From Bacteroidales bacterium (GTDB lineage: Bacteria > Bacteroidota > Bacteroidia > Bacteroidales > P3): DNA of 32,095 nucleotides. The stretch lies in NCBI GenBank assembly GCA_900771365.1, contig CAAGNU010000226.1:1-32095 (forward strand), given 5' to 3'. Shown in pieces: positions 1-7,087 of the stretch (the first letter of the stretch is position 1; each line of letters starts with the position of its first letter). Under the pieces are notes generated by a model. The model was not told the origin of the DNA. It did not search any database and was given only the letters and a program-made list of their open reading frames with translations. The translations under genes and the position numbers were made by a program.

Positions 1-1
1 C

Positions 2-427
2 TCAGGCAGGAGCCAGCCCAAATTTTAATTTTTCGAGATTTACATGTGCATGCATACTCGCGCACGCGAGGCACGAAGTTTTAGCGGACAACAATAATTG
101 ATTTTTTAGCGTTTCTTCTATCTTATTCCAATTCGGCTCGTCAAATTGCTGTTTTATAGTAAAAACGTCTGTATCAAATTCGCAACATACAGTGGTGAAT
201 TTCACATTCTTGTCGCTGTTTATATGTGTGATTTCTGTTAATTTCTGATTTATTCTATGCTCAGTTGGAAATCCGTGCACATTTTTTATTTGTATTGATT
301 GTGTTGGTTTCCAACCGTGTTGCTTATAGTAGTCAATGAGTTTTCGTATAATCAATTCGTCCGCATCACCTTCAACTATAAAAACAATGCACTCGTATGT
401 TTGTTTATTTTTTTTCTTCGCCATCAA
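2..427 (-). CDS. TOPRIM-like partner of AAA ATPase, probably truncated
   Basis: The 141-residue product begins MMAKKK and then shows a TOPRIM-like start: a hydrophobic strand ending in VEGDADE (about residues 18-24) and later a strand ending in CEFDTD (about 82-87), the acidic pairs expected in TOPRIM folds of OLD-family nucleases and RloB/AriB-type proteins. Its start lies inside the end of the upstream ATPase gene (23-bp overlap), so the two are probably translationally coupled. TOPRIM partners in such systems are usually about 200-300 residues, so this one is short. The last 30 or so residues (from about SAKTSC) are rich in Cys, His and Ala and come from GC-rich DNA with CTCGCG/CGCGAG arms, unlike the A/T-rich body of the gene. 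I infer truncation by a frameshift or by inserted DNA. The stop is at bases 2-4, so what lies beyond cannot be seen. Confidence 0.6.
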   Translation of the reverse strand: MMAKKKNKQTYECIVFIVEGDADELIIRKLIDYYKQHGWKPTQSIQIKNVHGFPTEHRINQKLTEITHINSDKNVKFTTVCCEFDTDVFTIKQQFDEPNWNKIEETLKNQLLLSAKTSCLACASMHAHVNLEKLKFGLAPA

Positions 428-1736
428 TTCCTCCTTCCTCTATTTCGGACTTACCAAATAAATATTCAATTAATTCACTATCATCATCCATATCTACCAT
501 AAGTTGGAATAGATATTCTCCTAGGGACATGCCTCCGGATCCTGCTATTTTGAGTGCGGATTTAACTTTAGATGGTTTTATTGTTTTGAAGTCCACTATA
601 CCTTTGGCCGAAGGAAGACCAATATATAATTGTGAGGCGTTAAGGTATTGAGCCAAGTTGGGAGAATGGCTTGTGAAAAAGAGTCGTGTTTCCCCAATAA
701 AATCACTAATAGTAGATAACAGACTTTGTAGCAGTTTTGGATGAACAGAATTCTCCATTTCTTCAACAAACAAAACGCTGAAGCCCTCTTTTTGTGCTTT
801 AATTACACTAAGAAGCAAATACATGACTTTCATGCAGCCAGTAGATAGAAATTGAAAAGGAGTAGGCTGGTTATTGTTTGCTTCTTGCACCATTATTTGA
901 TATTGGTCTGGCAATTCAAATGGAACATCCTTATCAATTGTTTTATTTTTTAATTTTATCGGCTTTGCATCAATTTTTTCAATAGTAGGCACCAAATTTA
1001 TAATTGAGGACACCAAAAACTCATACGTTTTTTTCTCGTTTTTTTGTAAATTGTAAAAAGATTCGGCAATACTATTTTCGATGTGAATAATTTTATTATT
1101 TGGCCCGACATTAACGCTAATTCCAAAGTGCTCTTCTGGATTCGAAAGAGAATCAAGAGATCCAATCCGAATATCCAAGACCGCTTTTGCAAATTTGATA
1201 TAATACCAATCGTCATAATTGACCAGTTTATTTAAAGCTAATTCTGAAGGATTCGTGGAAATTTCCTTGCTGCATCGTCCTGTTTCACTTGGGTTATATT
1301 TGGCATTCTTAGGATTATTGCGGTTAATCAAGGATGAAAATTTGGGTTTAATATCGTTGTTGTTGCGGATACCTAAATACTCTTCAACGATCCTTCCGTC
1401 ACTATATTCTGCTCCTCCATTTTTTCTAGTTTTCCACTCAAAACTATATCGATATTTGTAATCGAAAGTTTCATCAATAGTCCCCTCTATTTCGAAAAAA
1501 AAAGGATTGCCTGCTATGTATTTATTGATGGAAATACACGAAGTATCGCCCATCATTCGTGTTTTTATTTCAGAACTATTCCTTATAAAAGAATAACCAA
1601 ACATTATGGCATCAAGGGCATTGCTTTTACCGTAATTATTGGGAGCTAAAAGTGAAATTATTTGACTTTCAAAATTTAGTGAGATGGATTTGATATTTCT
1701 GAATCCGCCGATACGTATTTTCTCTATAGTTGTCAT
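405..1736 (-). CDS. OLD/RecF-like AAA ATPase, candidate defence ATPase
   Basis: A 443-residue ATPase of the AAA_15/AAA_21 (OLD, RecF-like) type. Visible motifs are an N-terminal strand followed by the P-loop APNNYGKS (31-38, first Gly replaced by Ala), an ABC-like signature region FLSTG (296-300), Walker B VLFVEE followed by MENSVHP (321-333), and the switch/H-loop FTSHSP (354-359). The interrupted P-loop to Walker B layout suits SMC-like head domains. Such ATPases act as sensors in two-gene defence modules (RloA/RloB, AriA/AriB, Gabija-like), with a TOPRIM protein as effector. Here the next gene is TOPRIM-like and overlaps by 23 bp, which supports that reading. The exact system cannot be named. 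The gene is more A/T-rich than the neighbouring serS, which fits accessory DNA. Confidence 0.8.
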   Translation of the reverse strand: MTTIEKIRIGGFRNIKSISLNFESQIISLLAPNNYGKSNALDAIMFGYSFIRNSSEIKTRMMGDTSCISINKYIAGNPFFFEIEGTIDETFDYKYRYSFEWKTRKNGGAEYSDGRIVEEYLGIRNNNDIKPKFSSLINRNNPKNAKYNPSETGRCSKEISTNPSELALNKLVNYDDWYYIKFAKAVLDIRIGSLDSLSNPEEHFGISVNVGPNNKIIHIENSIAESFYNLQKNEKKTYEFLVSSIINLVPTIEKIDAKPIKLKNKTIDKDVPFELPDQYQIMVQEANNNQPTPFQFLSTGCMKVMYLLLSVIKAQKEGFSVLFVEEMENSVHPKLLQSLLSTISDFIGETRLFFTSHSPNLAQYLNASQLYIGLPSAKGIVDFKTIKPSKVKSALKIAGSGGMSLGEYLFQLMVDMDDDSELIEYLFGKSEIEEGGIDGEEKK

Positions 1737-1765
1737 TGTTGTTGCATTAATCTTATAATTTTTTG

Positions 1766-1773
1766 CAAAAATA
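1766..1773 (-). promoter_or_regulatory. Promoter -7 box of the ATPase gene
   Basis: On the minus strand the sequence reads TATTTTTG, matching the Bacteroidota -7 consensus TAnnTTTG, about 30 bp upstream of the ATPase start codon. The region is very A/T-rich, so chance matches are possible. Confidence 0.45.
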
Positions 1774-2025
1774 CATTTTTTTTTTGATATATGAAAAAAA
1801 ATATCGCATTTAAGTTTTTTTTGTAATTTTCGGATATTGGTTATTAGGGTGTCTTTGTCATAAAATTGTCGTCACATTTGAGACTATACTTCATTCGTTT
1901 CGTTACCTCGTTTCCTTCTGTGATGGCTTGTGTATTAGCTTTGCTGTAATTGTTGTCGCTTGGCGAACTCCAAGACAGCTACGTCCCCATTATATTCATT
2001 TGACTGAGGAGGTTTGCGAGTATGC

Positions 2026-2046
2026 AGGCTGACAATTTGTCAGCCT
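2026..2046. repeat. 21-nt perfect palindrome
   Basis: Arms AGGCTGACAA and TTGTCAGCCT are perfect reverse complements around a single central T. It marks the left side of the repeat island upstream of serS. A looser relative, CTGACAAAATGACAG, lies at 2179-2193. It could be an operator-like site or the tip of a small repeat element; the sequence does not tell which. Confidence 0.7.
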
Positions 2047-2072
2047 CCGTTTTGGGACGGGGAAGGGTCGGA

Positions 2073-2116
2073 GAAGCTCCGCTCGACCTTCGCTGTAGCT
2101 TCGCTCTACCTCCGCT
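2073..2116. repeat. 11-bp-period tandem repeat, island 1
   Basis: Four consecutive 11-mers: GAAGCTCCGCT, CGACCTTCGCT, GTAGCTTCGCT and CTACCTCCGCT. An identical GTAGCTTCGCT unit occurs at 15559. The period is not a multiple of three and the island lies between genes, so it is non-coding. It is followed by GGGCGAAGAA (2122-2131), a word shared with the two other islands of this kind. The rest of the 1737-2354 spacer holds palindromes and no convincing gene. Confidence 0.8.
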
Positions 2117-2238
2117 TGCAAGGGCGAAGAAAAAGCGGACGAAAAATGGGCCTTCAAAGGGACTTGGATGGGACTTCGCTGACAAAATGACAGTTTTTGT
2201 TCGAAGGGATAGAATGGCAGAGAAGGCTATCAGGGGCA

Positions 2239-2259
2239 CTATAGCCATTATGGCTATAG
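2239..2259. repeat. Second 21-nt perfect palindrome
   Basis: Arms CTATAGCCAT and ATGGCTATAG surround a single T. It has the same architecture (10-1-10) as the palindrome at 2026-2046 but unrelated sequence. It lies about 65 bp upstream of the serS -7 box, so an operator role is possible but unproven. Confidence 0.7.
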
Positions 2260-2323
2260 CAAGGGTTGAGTCTCCTCCCGTGGCAAGATTGAAGAAAAAA
2301 GTTCGATATTCAAAAAAAAGTTG

Positions 2324-2331
2324 TATCTTTG
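2324..2331 (+). promoter_or_regulatory. serS promoter -7 box
   Basis: TATCTTTG matches the Bacteroidota -7 consensus TAnnTTTG and lies 23 bp before the serS ATG, which implies a very short leader. It supports the start at 2355 rather than the longer in-frame extension back to 2022, since that extension would begin upstream of the promoter. Confidence 0.75.
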
Positions 2332-2354
2332 TCAGTTCAAAAATATCATATATC

Positions 2355-3629
2355 ATGTTGCAACTTCAATATATTAAGGAACATACAGAGGAAATCGTTG
2401 AACGCCTCAAGATTAAAAACGTGCAAAATGTCGAAGAACGTATTGCCGAAATCATCGCTCTCGATGAGCAGCGCCGCGCCCTTCAGCAGCGTTCCGACGC
2501 CGTCAAGGCTCAGCAGAACGCCATAGCCAAGGAGATTGGTATGCTCTTCAAGCAGGGCAAACGCAACGAGGCTGAGGCCAAGAAGGCCGAGACCGCTCAG
2601 CTCAAAGTCGACGAGAAGGAGCTCACCGACCAGCAGAGTGCCGTGGAGGCCGACCTCAACGCCAAGCTCATCTCGCTACCCAACGCGCCCCACATCACCG
2701 TGCCTAAGGGCAAGACCGAGGCCGACAACGTGGTTGTGGCTGAGTTCGGCACCAAGCCGGACTTGGGCGACAAGGCTCTCCCGCACTGGGACCTCTGCGC
2801 CAAGTACGACATCGTGGATTTCGAGCTCGGCAACAAGATAACAGGCGCGGGCTTCCCCGTCTATAAGGGCAAGGGTGCCAGACTCCAGCGTGCCTTGATC
2901 GACTTCTTCCTCAACGAGGCCGCCGATGCTGGCTACGTGGAGATCATGCCCCCGCTGATGGTGAATGAGGCTTCTGGCCTCGGCACGGGCCAGCTCCCCG
3001 ACAAGGAGGGACAGATGTATGCCTGCCCCCTCGACGGCTACTATATGATTCCCACCGCCGAGGTGCCTATCACCAATATCTATCGCAACGTTATCGTGAA
3101 CGCCGACCAGTTCCCTATCAAGCATGTGGGCTACTCCGAGTGCTTCCGCCGCGAGGCTGGCAGCTACGGCAAGGATGTCCGCGGCCTCAACCGTCTGCAC
3201 GAGTTTAGCAAGGTGGAGATAGTGGTTGTGGAACACCCCGACCGCTCCTACGAGACCCTCGAAGAGATGAAGAAGCACGTCGGCGGCCTCCTCGACAAGC
3301 TCGGTCTGCCTTACCATATTCTCAAGCTCTGCGGCGGCGATATCAGCTTCACCTCCGCTATGACCTTCGACTTCGAGGTGTGGAGCGCCGCACAGCAGAA
3401 ATGGCTCGAGGTCAGCTCGGTCTCTAACTTCGAGACCTTCCAGGCCAACCGCATGAAGCTCCGTTTCAAGGACACGGACGGCAAGATGAAGCTCGCCCAC
3501 ACCCTCAACGGATCGGCCCTCGCTCTGCCCCGTATCGTGGCCGCCCTTCTGGAGAACAACCAGACGCCCGAAGGCATCATCATGCCCGAGTGCCTGCGTC
3601 CATACCTCGGCTTCGACAAGATTAATTGA
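2355..3629 (+). CDS. serS: Seryl-tRNA synthetase
   Basis: A 424-residue cytoplasmic class II aminoacyl-tRNA synthetase that charges tRNA-Ser, and tRNA-Sec where present, with serine. The N-terminal 110 or so residues form the charged, Gln/Lys/Glu-rich two-helix coiled-coil arm that binds the long variable arm of tRNA-Ser. The catalytic core shows TAEVP (from about 234), motif 2 CFRREAGS (from 263) and motif 3 NGSALALPR (from 385). The reading frame stays open upstream to 2022, but that extension crosses the repeat island and the promoter and has no homology-like character. The ATG at 2355 gives the usual family length and the usual start, a methionine followed by a hydrophobic first helix. 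The next gene follows after 59 bp with no visible terminator and may be co-transcribed. Confidence 0.97.
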   Translation: MLQLQYIKEHTEEIVERLKIKNVQNVEERIAEIIALDEQRRALQQRSDAVKAQQNAIAKEIGMLFKQGKRNEAEAKKAETAQLKVDEKELTDQQSAVEADLNAKLISLPNAPHITVPKGKTEADNVVVAEFGTKPDLGDKALPHWDLCAKYDIVDFELGNKITGAGFPVYKGKGARLQRALIDFFLNEAADAGYVEIMPPLMVNEASGLGTGQLPDKEGQMYACPLDGYYMIPTAEVPITNIYRNVIVNADQFPIKHVGYSECFRREAGSYGKDVRGLNRLHEFSKVEIVVVEHPDRSYETLEEMKKHVGGLLDKLGLPYHILKLCGGDISFTSAMTFDFEVWSAAQQKWLEVSSVSNFETFQANRMKLRFKDTDGKMKLAHTLNGSALALPRIVAALLENNQTPEGIIMPECLRPYLGFDKIN

Positions 3630-3688
3630 AAATTGAGAGTTGAAAATTAGGCTGACGCACCAATTCAATCTACAGTGAACTACGCATA

Positions 3689-4672
3689 ATGGTTGCTCGG
3701 TTTATAAAAGTGGTGCCGATGCTGCTCGGTCTGATGCTGTCCGTATCCCTCAGGGCGCAGACTTTGTGGGCGGTTGAGGCGCTCCCTTTTATGCCCCTGC
3801 GCGACAGCACGCATCTGAGCTGCGTCACAGAATACGAGCCCTCCACTGTGGTGATGGGCGCGCGGAGCCTGAGAGACATCCGCCACTACGACCGACAAGG
3901 CTATCTGTACGACGAGACGACAAAGAGCCGCTACGATGATTTCGACCGCCTTGTGGGGAGGATAAGGACCTATCGCTATTGGGACGATATGCTCCAAGAT
4001 GTGCGCTGCGACACCACCGAGAGGCTCCATATCGACTATACCGACGAAGGACTGGTGGGGCGCTTCCGCACCATCAGCTGCCACCGAAGCTCGGCAGGCT
4101 TCGACAGCATCATCGAGGACATCAGCCTCGTGCAGTTCGACTACGACGAGGTGCTGGGCATCACCCGCTGCGTCTATAGCAAGGAGGTGACGAGCTTCGC
4201 CGCCTTCGCCCATTACCGGGCGCATCCCGCAGGGTATTCGGAGGACACCCTCATACTGGAACGGCTGTTCGACACCCTCGGACATCTGCTCCGCGAGGCT
4301 TACAGAGGCGGCGCGGAGGCCTTGGGCGACTATGAGAAGCTATACGGCTACGACGACTCGGGCCGCATCCTTTATGAAATACGCAAGGACGACTTGGGCC
4401 GCGACTCGCTGGGCTACCGCTATAACTCCCTCGGCAACTTGATAGAGAAAAGCGGGAAAAGCTGGAACCTTGAGCAGGAGAGCGACGTCACCATCATCTA
4501 CCGTCCGGACGGATCGCCCATGGAGAAGACCACGATTTTCTACGAAGAGGACTGGGACTACGGCGCCAACCCTGAGAATCGAATAATCGAACGCATCTAT
4601 TACGACAAGCACGGCAACATCACCCGCAAAGAGGCAGAGAACGTCCGAGAATACGACAACGAGTATTGGTAG
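3689..4672 (+). CDS. Secreted YD/RHS-repeat-like protein
   Basis: A 327-residue protein of unknown function. Residues 1-24 form a signal peptide ending LRAQ, so it is exported. The body is rich in Tyr, Asp, Arg and Gly, with repeated units of the form YDxxGRixxE, YRYNSLGNLIEK and IYYDKHGNITRKE, which resemble the YD repeats of RHS/wall-associated proteins. It lacks the RHS core and toxin tip and is far shorter than RHS proteins. Similar short YD-repeat secreted proteins are common in Bacteroidales and uncharacterised. No promoter box is obvious in the 59-bp gap after serS, so read-through from serS is likely. A beta-rich periplasmic or surface scaffold is the best guess. Confidence 0.7.
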   Translation: MVARFIKVVPMLLGLMLSVSLRAQTLWAVEALPFMPLRDSTHLSCVTEYEPSTVVMGARSLRDIRHYDRQGYLYDETTKSRYDDFDRLVGRIRTYRYWDDMLQDVRCDTTERLHIDYTDEGLVGRFRTISCHRSSAGFDSIIEDISLVQFDYDEVLGITRCVYSKEVTSFAAFAHYRAHPAGYSEDTLILERLFDTLGHLLREAYRGGAEALGDYEKLYGYDDSGRILYEIRKDDLGRDSLGYRYNSLGNLIEKSGKSWNLEQESDVTIIYRPDGSPMEKTTIFYEEDWDYGANPENRIIERIYYDKHGNITRKEAENVREYDNEYW

Positions 4673-5012
4673 GGCACTATTGCTGCGAAGCCCTCTCTCG
4701 GGTAAGACCATGAGAATGATACTTGATAGATTAATCCGTTTTTCTATGTCTCTCGTTTGGCGAGGTGTCAAGCATTGAGAACTGAAAGAAATTAATCAGA
4801 GTTTTTTCCTGCATTAATAATTCTAGGGGATTTTGGGCTCAAAGGTTCACGGAACATTCTCGTGACTCGGCTTCGTGAGTTTTGGCAAGTAAGAGAGAGG
4901 CTATTATCGAATACGTTATGTTCCCGTTCTGAATAAGGCCGGATGGGAAATGATAAAAGGCTGGAGGGATGCACCCTGCCAGCCTTCGAGTATGGAAATC
5001 GTATTCTTGTGA
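4673..5012. other. Convergent intergenic spacer
   Basis: A 340-bp spacer between two convergent genes. I see no open reading frame with coding character. The only clear structure is the terminator hairpin at 4957-4986, which serves the minus-strand gene. Confidence 0.6.
4957..4986 (-). terminator. Terminator of the barrel-protein gene
   Basis: The arms AAGGCTGG and CCAGCCTT are perfect, extended inward by AGGG/CCCT with one bulged base. Read on the minus strand the hairpin is followed by TTTTATC. It lies 26 bp beyond the stop codon of the minus-strand gene ending at 5013, the expected place for an intrinsic terminator. Confidence 0.75.
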
Positions 5013-5768
5013 TTAGAAGTGGAATCCGATGCGGAGTCCGAGTTCGCCGAGACGGCGGCGTTCAGCGTTGGTGAAGTCTGTAGTGCCGTTTTCTTGGTCG
5101 TGGCGCTCGATGAAGGCCTTGGTGTAGTCGATGTGGTGTTTGCCGAGGCCCAAGTAGTAGAGACCCACGCTGACGTATTCGCCGAGGTAAGTGCCGAGGC
5201 CGAGAGTCCAGCACACTTCGCCGTTGGGCTTGTAGGAGTAGAGGAGTTCCTTGTTGTTCCATGTGCGGTAGCCGTTGCGGTTGATGAAGAGGAAGTCGTA
5301 GCCGATGCCGAACTCAGCAAAGGGGCGCACGGTGGGGAGGAGGTTGTAGCGGTATTTGAGGCCGAGCATCATAGGGACGTTGAAGTAGACAGGGGCTGTG
5401 GCACGCTCGTTGTATTCGTCATTGTGAGTGTTGTTTTCGTACAAGTCGCGGACGGATGCTTTGGAGTTGTTCCAAAGGAAGCTTGCTTCGGCGTAGGGGA
5501 GGAGCTGTCCCATGCCGAGGTCGAACCACATGCCGAAGCGGCCTGTGAAGCCGAGGCCTGCTGTGGCGCCCGTGGCGATGTTTCTGCGGTCCATGGGGGT
5601 GAAGAGGCCGGCAGCATCGGTGATTGTGGCTTCGTTATTGAACTCAGCAATGGGCAATGTACCGTTAGCGTAGATGGAAATCTCGGTGTTTTGGGCTTGT
5701 GCGACAAAACAGATAATCGTTGCAGCGATGGCAACGCATAATCTTTTGAAATAGTGATTGTTATTCAT
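5013..5768 (-). CDS. Outer-membrane beta-barrel protein
   Basis: A 251-residue protein with a signal peptide (1-25, ending VAQAQ) and a C-terminal aromatic GFHF, as expected for a substrate of the BAM complex. The mature part alternates short hydrophobic, aromatic and Gly-rich strands (GLGFTGRFGMWFDLG, YFNVPMMLGLKYRYN, PFAEFGIGYDF), consistent with an 8- to 10-stranded barrel of the OmpW/PorT-like (OMP_b-brl) class. Its substrate or role cannot be read from the sequence. It has its own TAACTTTG promoter and terminator, so it is monocistronic. It is divergent from the porin gene, and the two -7 boxes lie only 49 bp apart, so the genes may share regulation. Confidence 0.8.
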   Translation of the reverse strand: MNNNHYFKRLCVAIAATIICFVAQAQNTEISIYANGTLPIAEFNNEATITDAAGLFTPMDRRNIATGATAGLGFTGRFGMWFDLGMGQLLPYAEASFLWNNSKASVRDLYENNTHNDEYNERATAPVYFNVPMMLGLKYRYNLLPTVRPFAEFGIGYDFLFINRNGYRTWNNKELLYSYKPNGEVCWTLGLGTYLGEYVSVGLYYLGLGKHHIDYTKAFIERHDQENGTTDFTNAERRRLGELGLRIGFHF

Positions 5769-5792
5769 GATATTAAGTTTTTTTTCGTTTTA

Positions 5793-5800
5793 CAAAGTTA
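5793..5800 (-). promoter_or_regulatory. Promoter -7 box of the barrel-protein gene
   Basis: The minus strand reads TAACTTTG, an exact match to TAnnTTTG, 24 bp before the ATG at 5768. It forms a divergent promoter pair with the porin promoter on the plus strand. Confidence 0.75.
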
Positions 5801-5841
5801 GTAAAATTATTTTATATTTGCAGAAAAATGTTTTTTTTTTG

Positions 5842-5849
5842 TAACTTTG
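5842..5849 (+). promoter_or_regulatory. Promoter -7 box of the porin operon
   Basis: TAACTTTG, identical to the divergent box, 36 bp before the proposed TTG start at 5886. A further match, TATATTTG, is at 5813-5820 and could be an alternative promoter. The box overlaps codon 1 of the longer reading frame that begins with TTG at 5847, which argues against that start. Confidence 0.7.
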
Positions 5850-5885
5850 TACTTCGTTTGTAAATTAATAAAAATCTATATTGCT

Positions 5886-7079
5886 TTGAAAAAGAAATTC
5901 TTACAAGTCTTTTCGCTTATGGCGGTTATGGCAATTTCTGCTACAGCAACCGCTCAAGTCGATTTTTCGCCCATTTTCACTCAGATTAAACTGGAAGCAC
6001 GTGCCGACTTCGACTATTTCCATAACACTTCCACCAACTACTTGGGTTCGACAAGGGGAACGGACAGCCCTTACGGTATCCACGGCCAGTATTTCAACTT
6101 TGTTGTGGGCGGGCCGATTAACGATAAGTTCAGCTACTTTTTCCGCCAGCGTATTATCGCCAAGCCTGGCACCGTGAGCCTGTTCGACAATACCGACTTC
6201 CTCTATGTGAACTATATGCCGTCGAAGAACTGGATGTTCCGCATGGGTAAGGACGCATTGGCTGTGGGCGGCTTTGAGTATGACGCGCCCCCTATCAATG
6301 TGTTGTTTTCTACTGTCTATTGGAACAACTTTTACTGCTTCCAGCCCGCTATGGGCGTGGCCTATAAGAGCGATGATGCTACGCAGATGCTCCTCCTCCA
6401 GGTGGCTAACTCACCCTACATCTATTATGGTGCCGACCTCGGCTACGGCCTTGGCAGTGAGTGGAAGAGCGGCCTGCTGGCATACAGCATTTATTGGAGC
6501 GGCAACTTCGGCCATTTCAAGGTGCTGCATTCTGCCAACATGTTCCAGCGTCCCGACAGGGGCTTCATGAATTATGTCGCTCTGGGCCATAAGCTGGCGT
6601 ATGACCATTGGGATATCTATCTCGACCTCATCCACCATTCTTTCGCGCACAACGACCTCTTCAAGAACTATGCCGTCGTGAGCTGTGCCAACGTGTATTT
6701 CAACAGCGGCATCAACCTCTTTGTCAAGGGCGCTTACGAGCAGAACAAGTCCAACGAGGTAATCCCTACCTTCGGGCAGAACGGCCTGTTTGACTGCCTG
6801 ATCCCTGAGCCGGGCAAGTCCTACTGCACCTACGGTATCGGCATGGAGTACCACCCCAACTCATGCAAAGACTTCCGCCTTCACGCTTTTGTGGCGAACC
6901 AGAAGACCGTGGCAGACGAAACACTCAGCCATGACATTGCCAGTATGCTTAAGACCAAGGAGACCAACTCCTTGCAGTTCAACGTGGGCATCACATGGGA
7001 TATGGACATTCACCGTATGCTGAAAGACCGTGCTGCCAAGGTTGCAGCCCAACCTGCTATTGATACTTATTATAAATAA
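5886..7079 (+). CDS. Porin, phosphate-selective O/P-like
   Basis: A 397-residue outer-membrane channel of the Porin_O_P type. Starting at the TTG at 5886 gives MKKKFLQVFSLMAVMAIS with cleavage after ATATAQ, an ideal signal peptide; no ATG gives a comparable N-terminus, so a TTG start is favoured. The mature protein carries family-like strands: KLEARADFDYFHN, NDKFSYFFRQRI, NTDFLYVNYMPSKNWMFRMGK and IGMEYHPN near the end. Porin_O_P proteins are 16-stranded trimeric barrels for anions or small solutes, with specificity not readable here. Only 8 bp separate it from the downstream Gate-domain gene, so the two form an operon. The protein ends in a short tail (DTYYK) after the last strand-like segment. 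Confidence 0.85.
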   Translation: MKKKFLQVFSLMAVMAISATATAQVDFSPIFTQIKLEARADFDYFHNTSTNYLGSTRGTDSPYGIHGQYFNFVVGGPINDKFSYFFRQRIIAKPGTVSLFDNTDFLYVNYMPSKNWMFRMGKDALAVGGFEYDAPPINVLFSTVYWNNFYCFQPAMGVAYKSDDATQMLLLQVANSPYIYYGADLGYGLGSEWKSGLLAYSIYWSGNFGHFKVLHSANMFQRPDRGFMNYVALGHKLAYDHWDIYLDLIHHSFAHNDLFKNYAVVSCANVYFNSGINLFVKGAYEQNKSNEVIPTFGQNGLFDCLIPEPGKSYCTYGIGMEYHPNSCKDFRLHAFVANQKTVADETLSHDIASMLKTKETNSLQFNVGITWDMDIHRMLKDRAAKVAAQPAIDTYYK

Positions 7080-7087
7080 TAATCAAT

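Noticed and set aside
2022..2354. An N-terminal extension of SerRS by 111 residues
   Set aside because: It spans the repeat island and the serS promoter and has no protein-like character. The ATG at 2355 gives the normal SerRS length.
2676..3668. Long open frame on the minus strand over serS
   Set aside because: It is antisense to a clear SerRS gene and arises from the codon bias of that gene. It shows no domains.
3689..4672. Full RHS toxin
   Set aside because: Only short YD-like units are visible. There is no RHS core, no DPxG-like cleavage motif and no C-terminal toxin or immunity gene.
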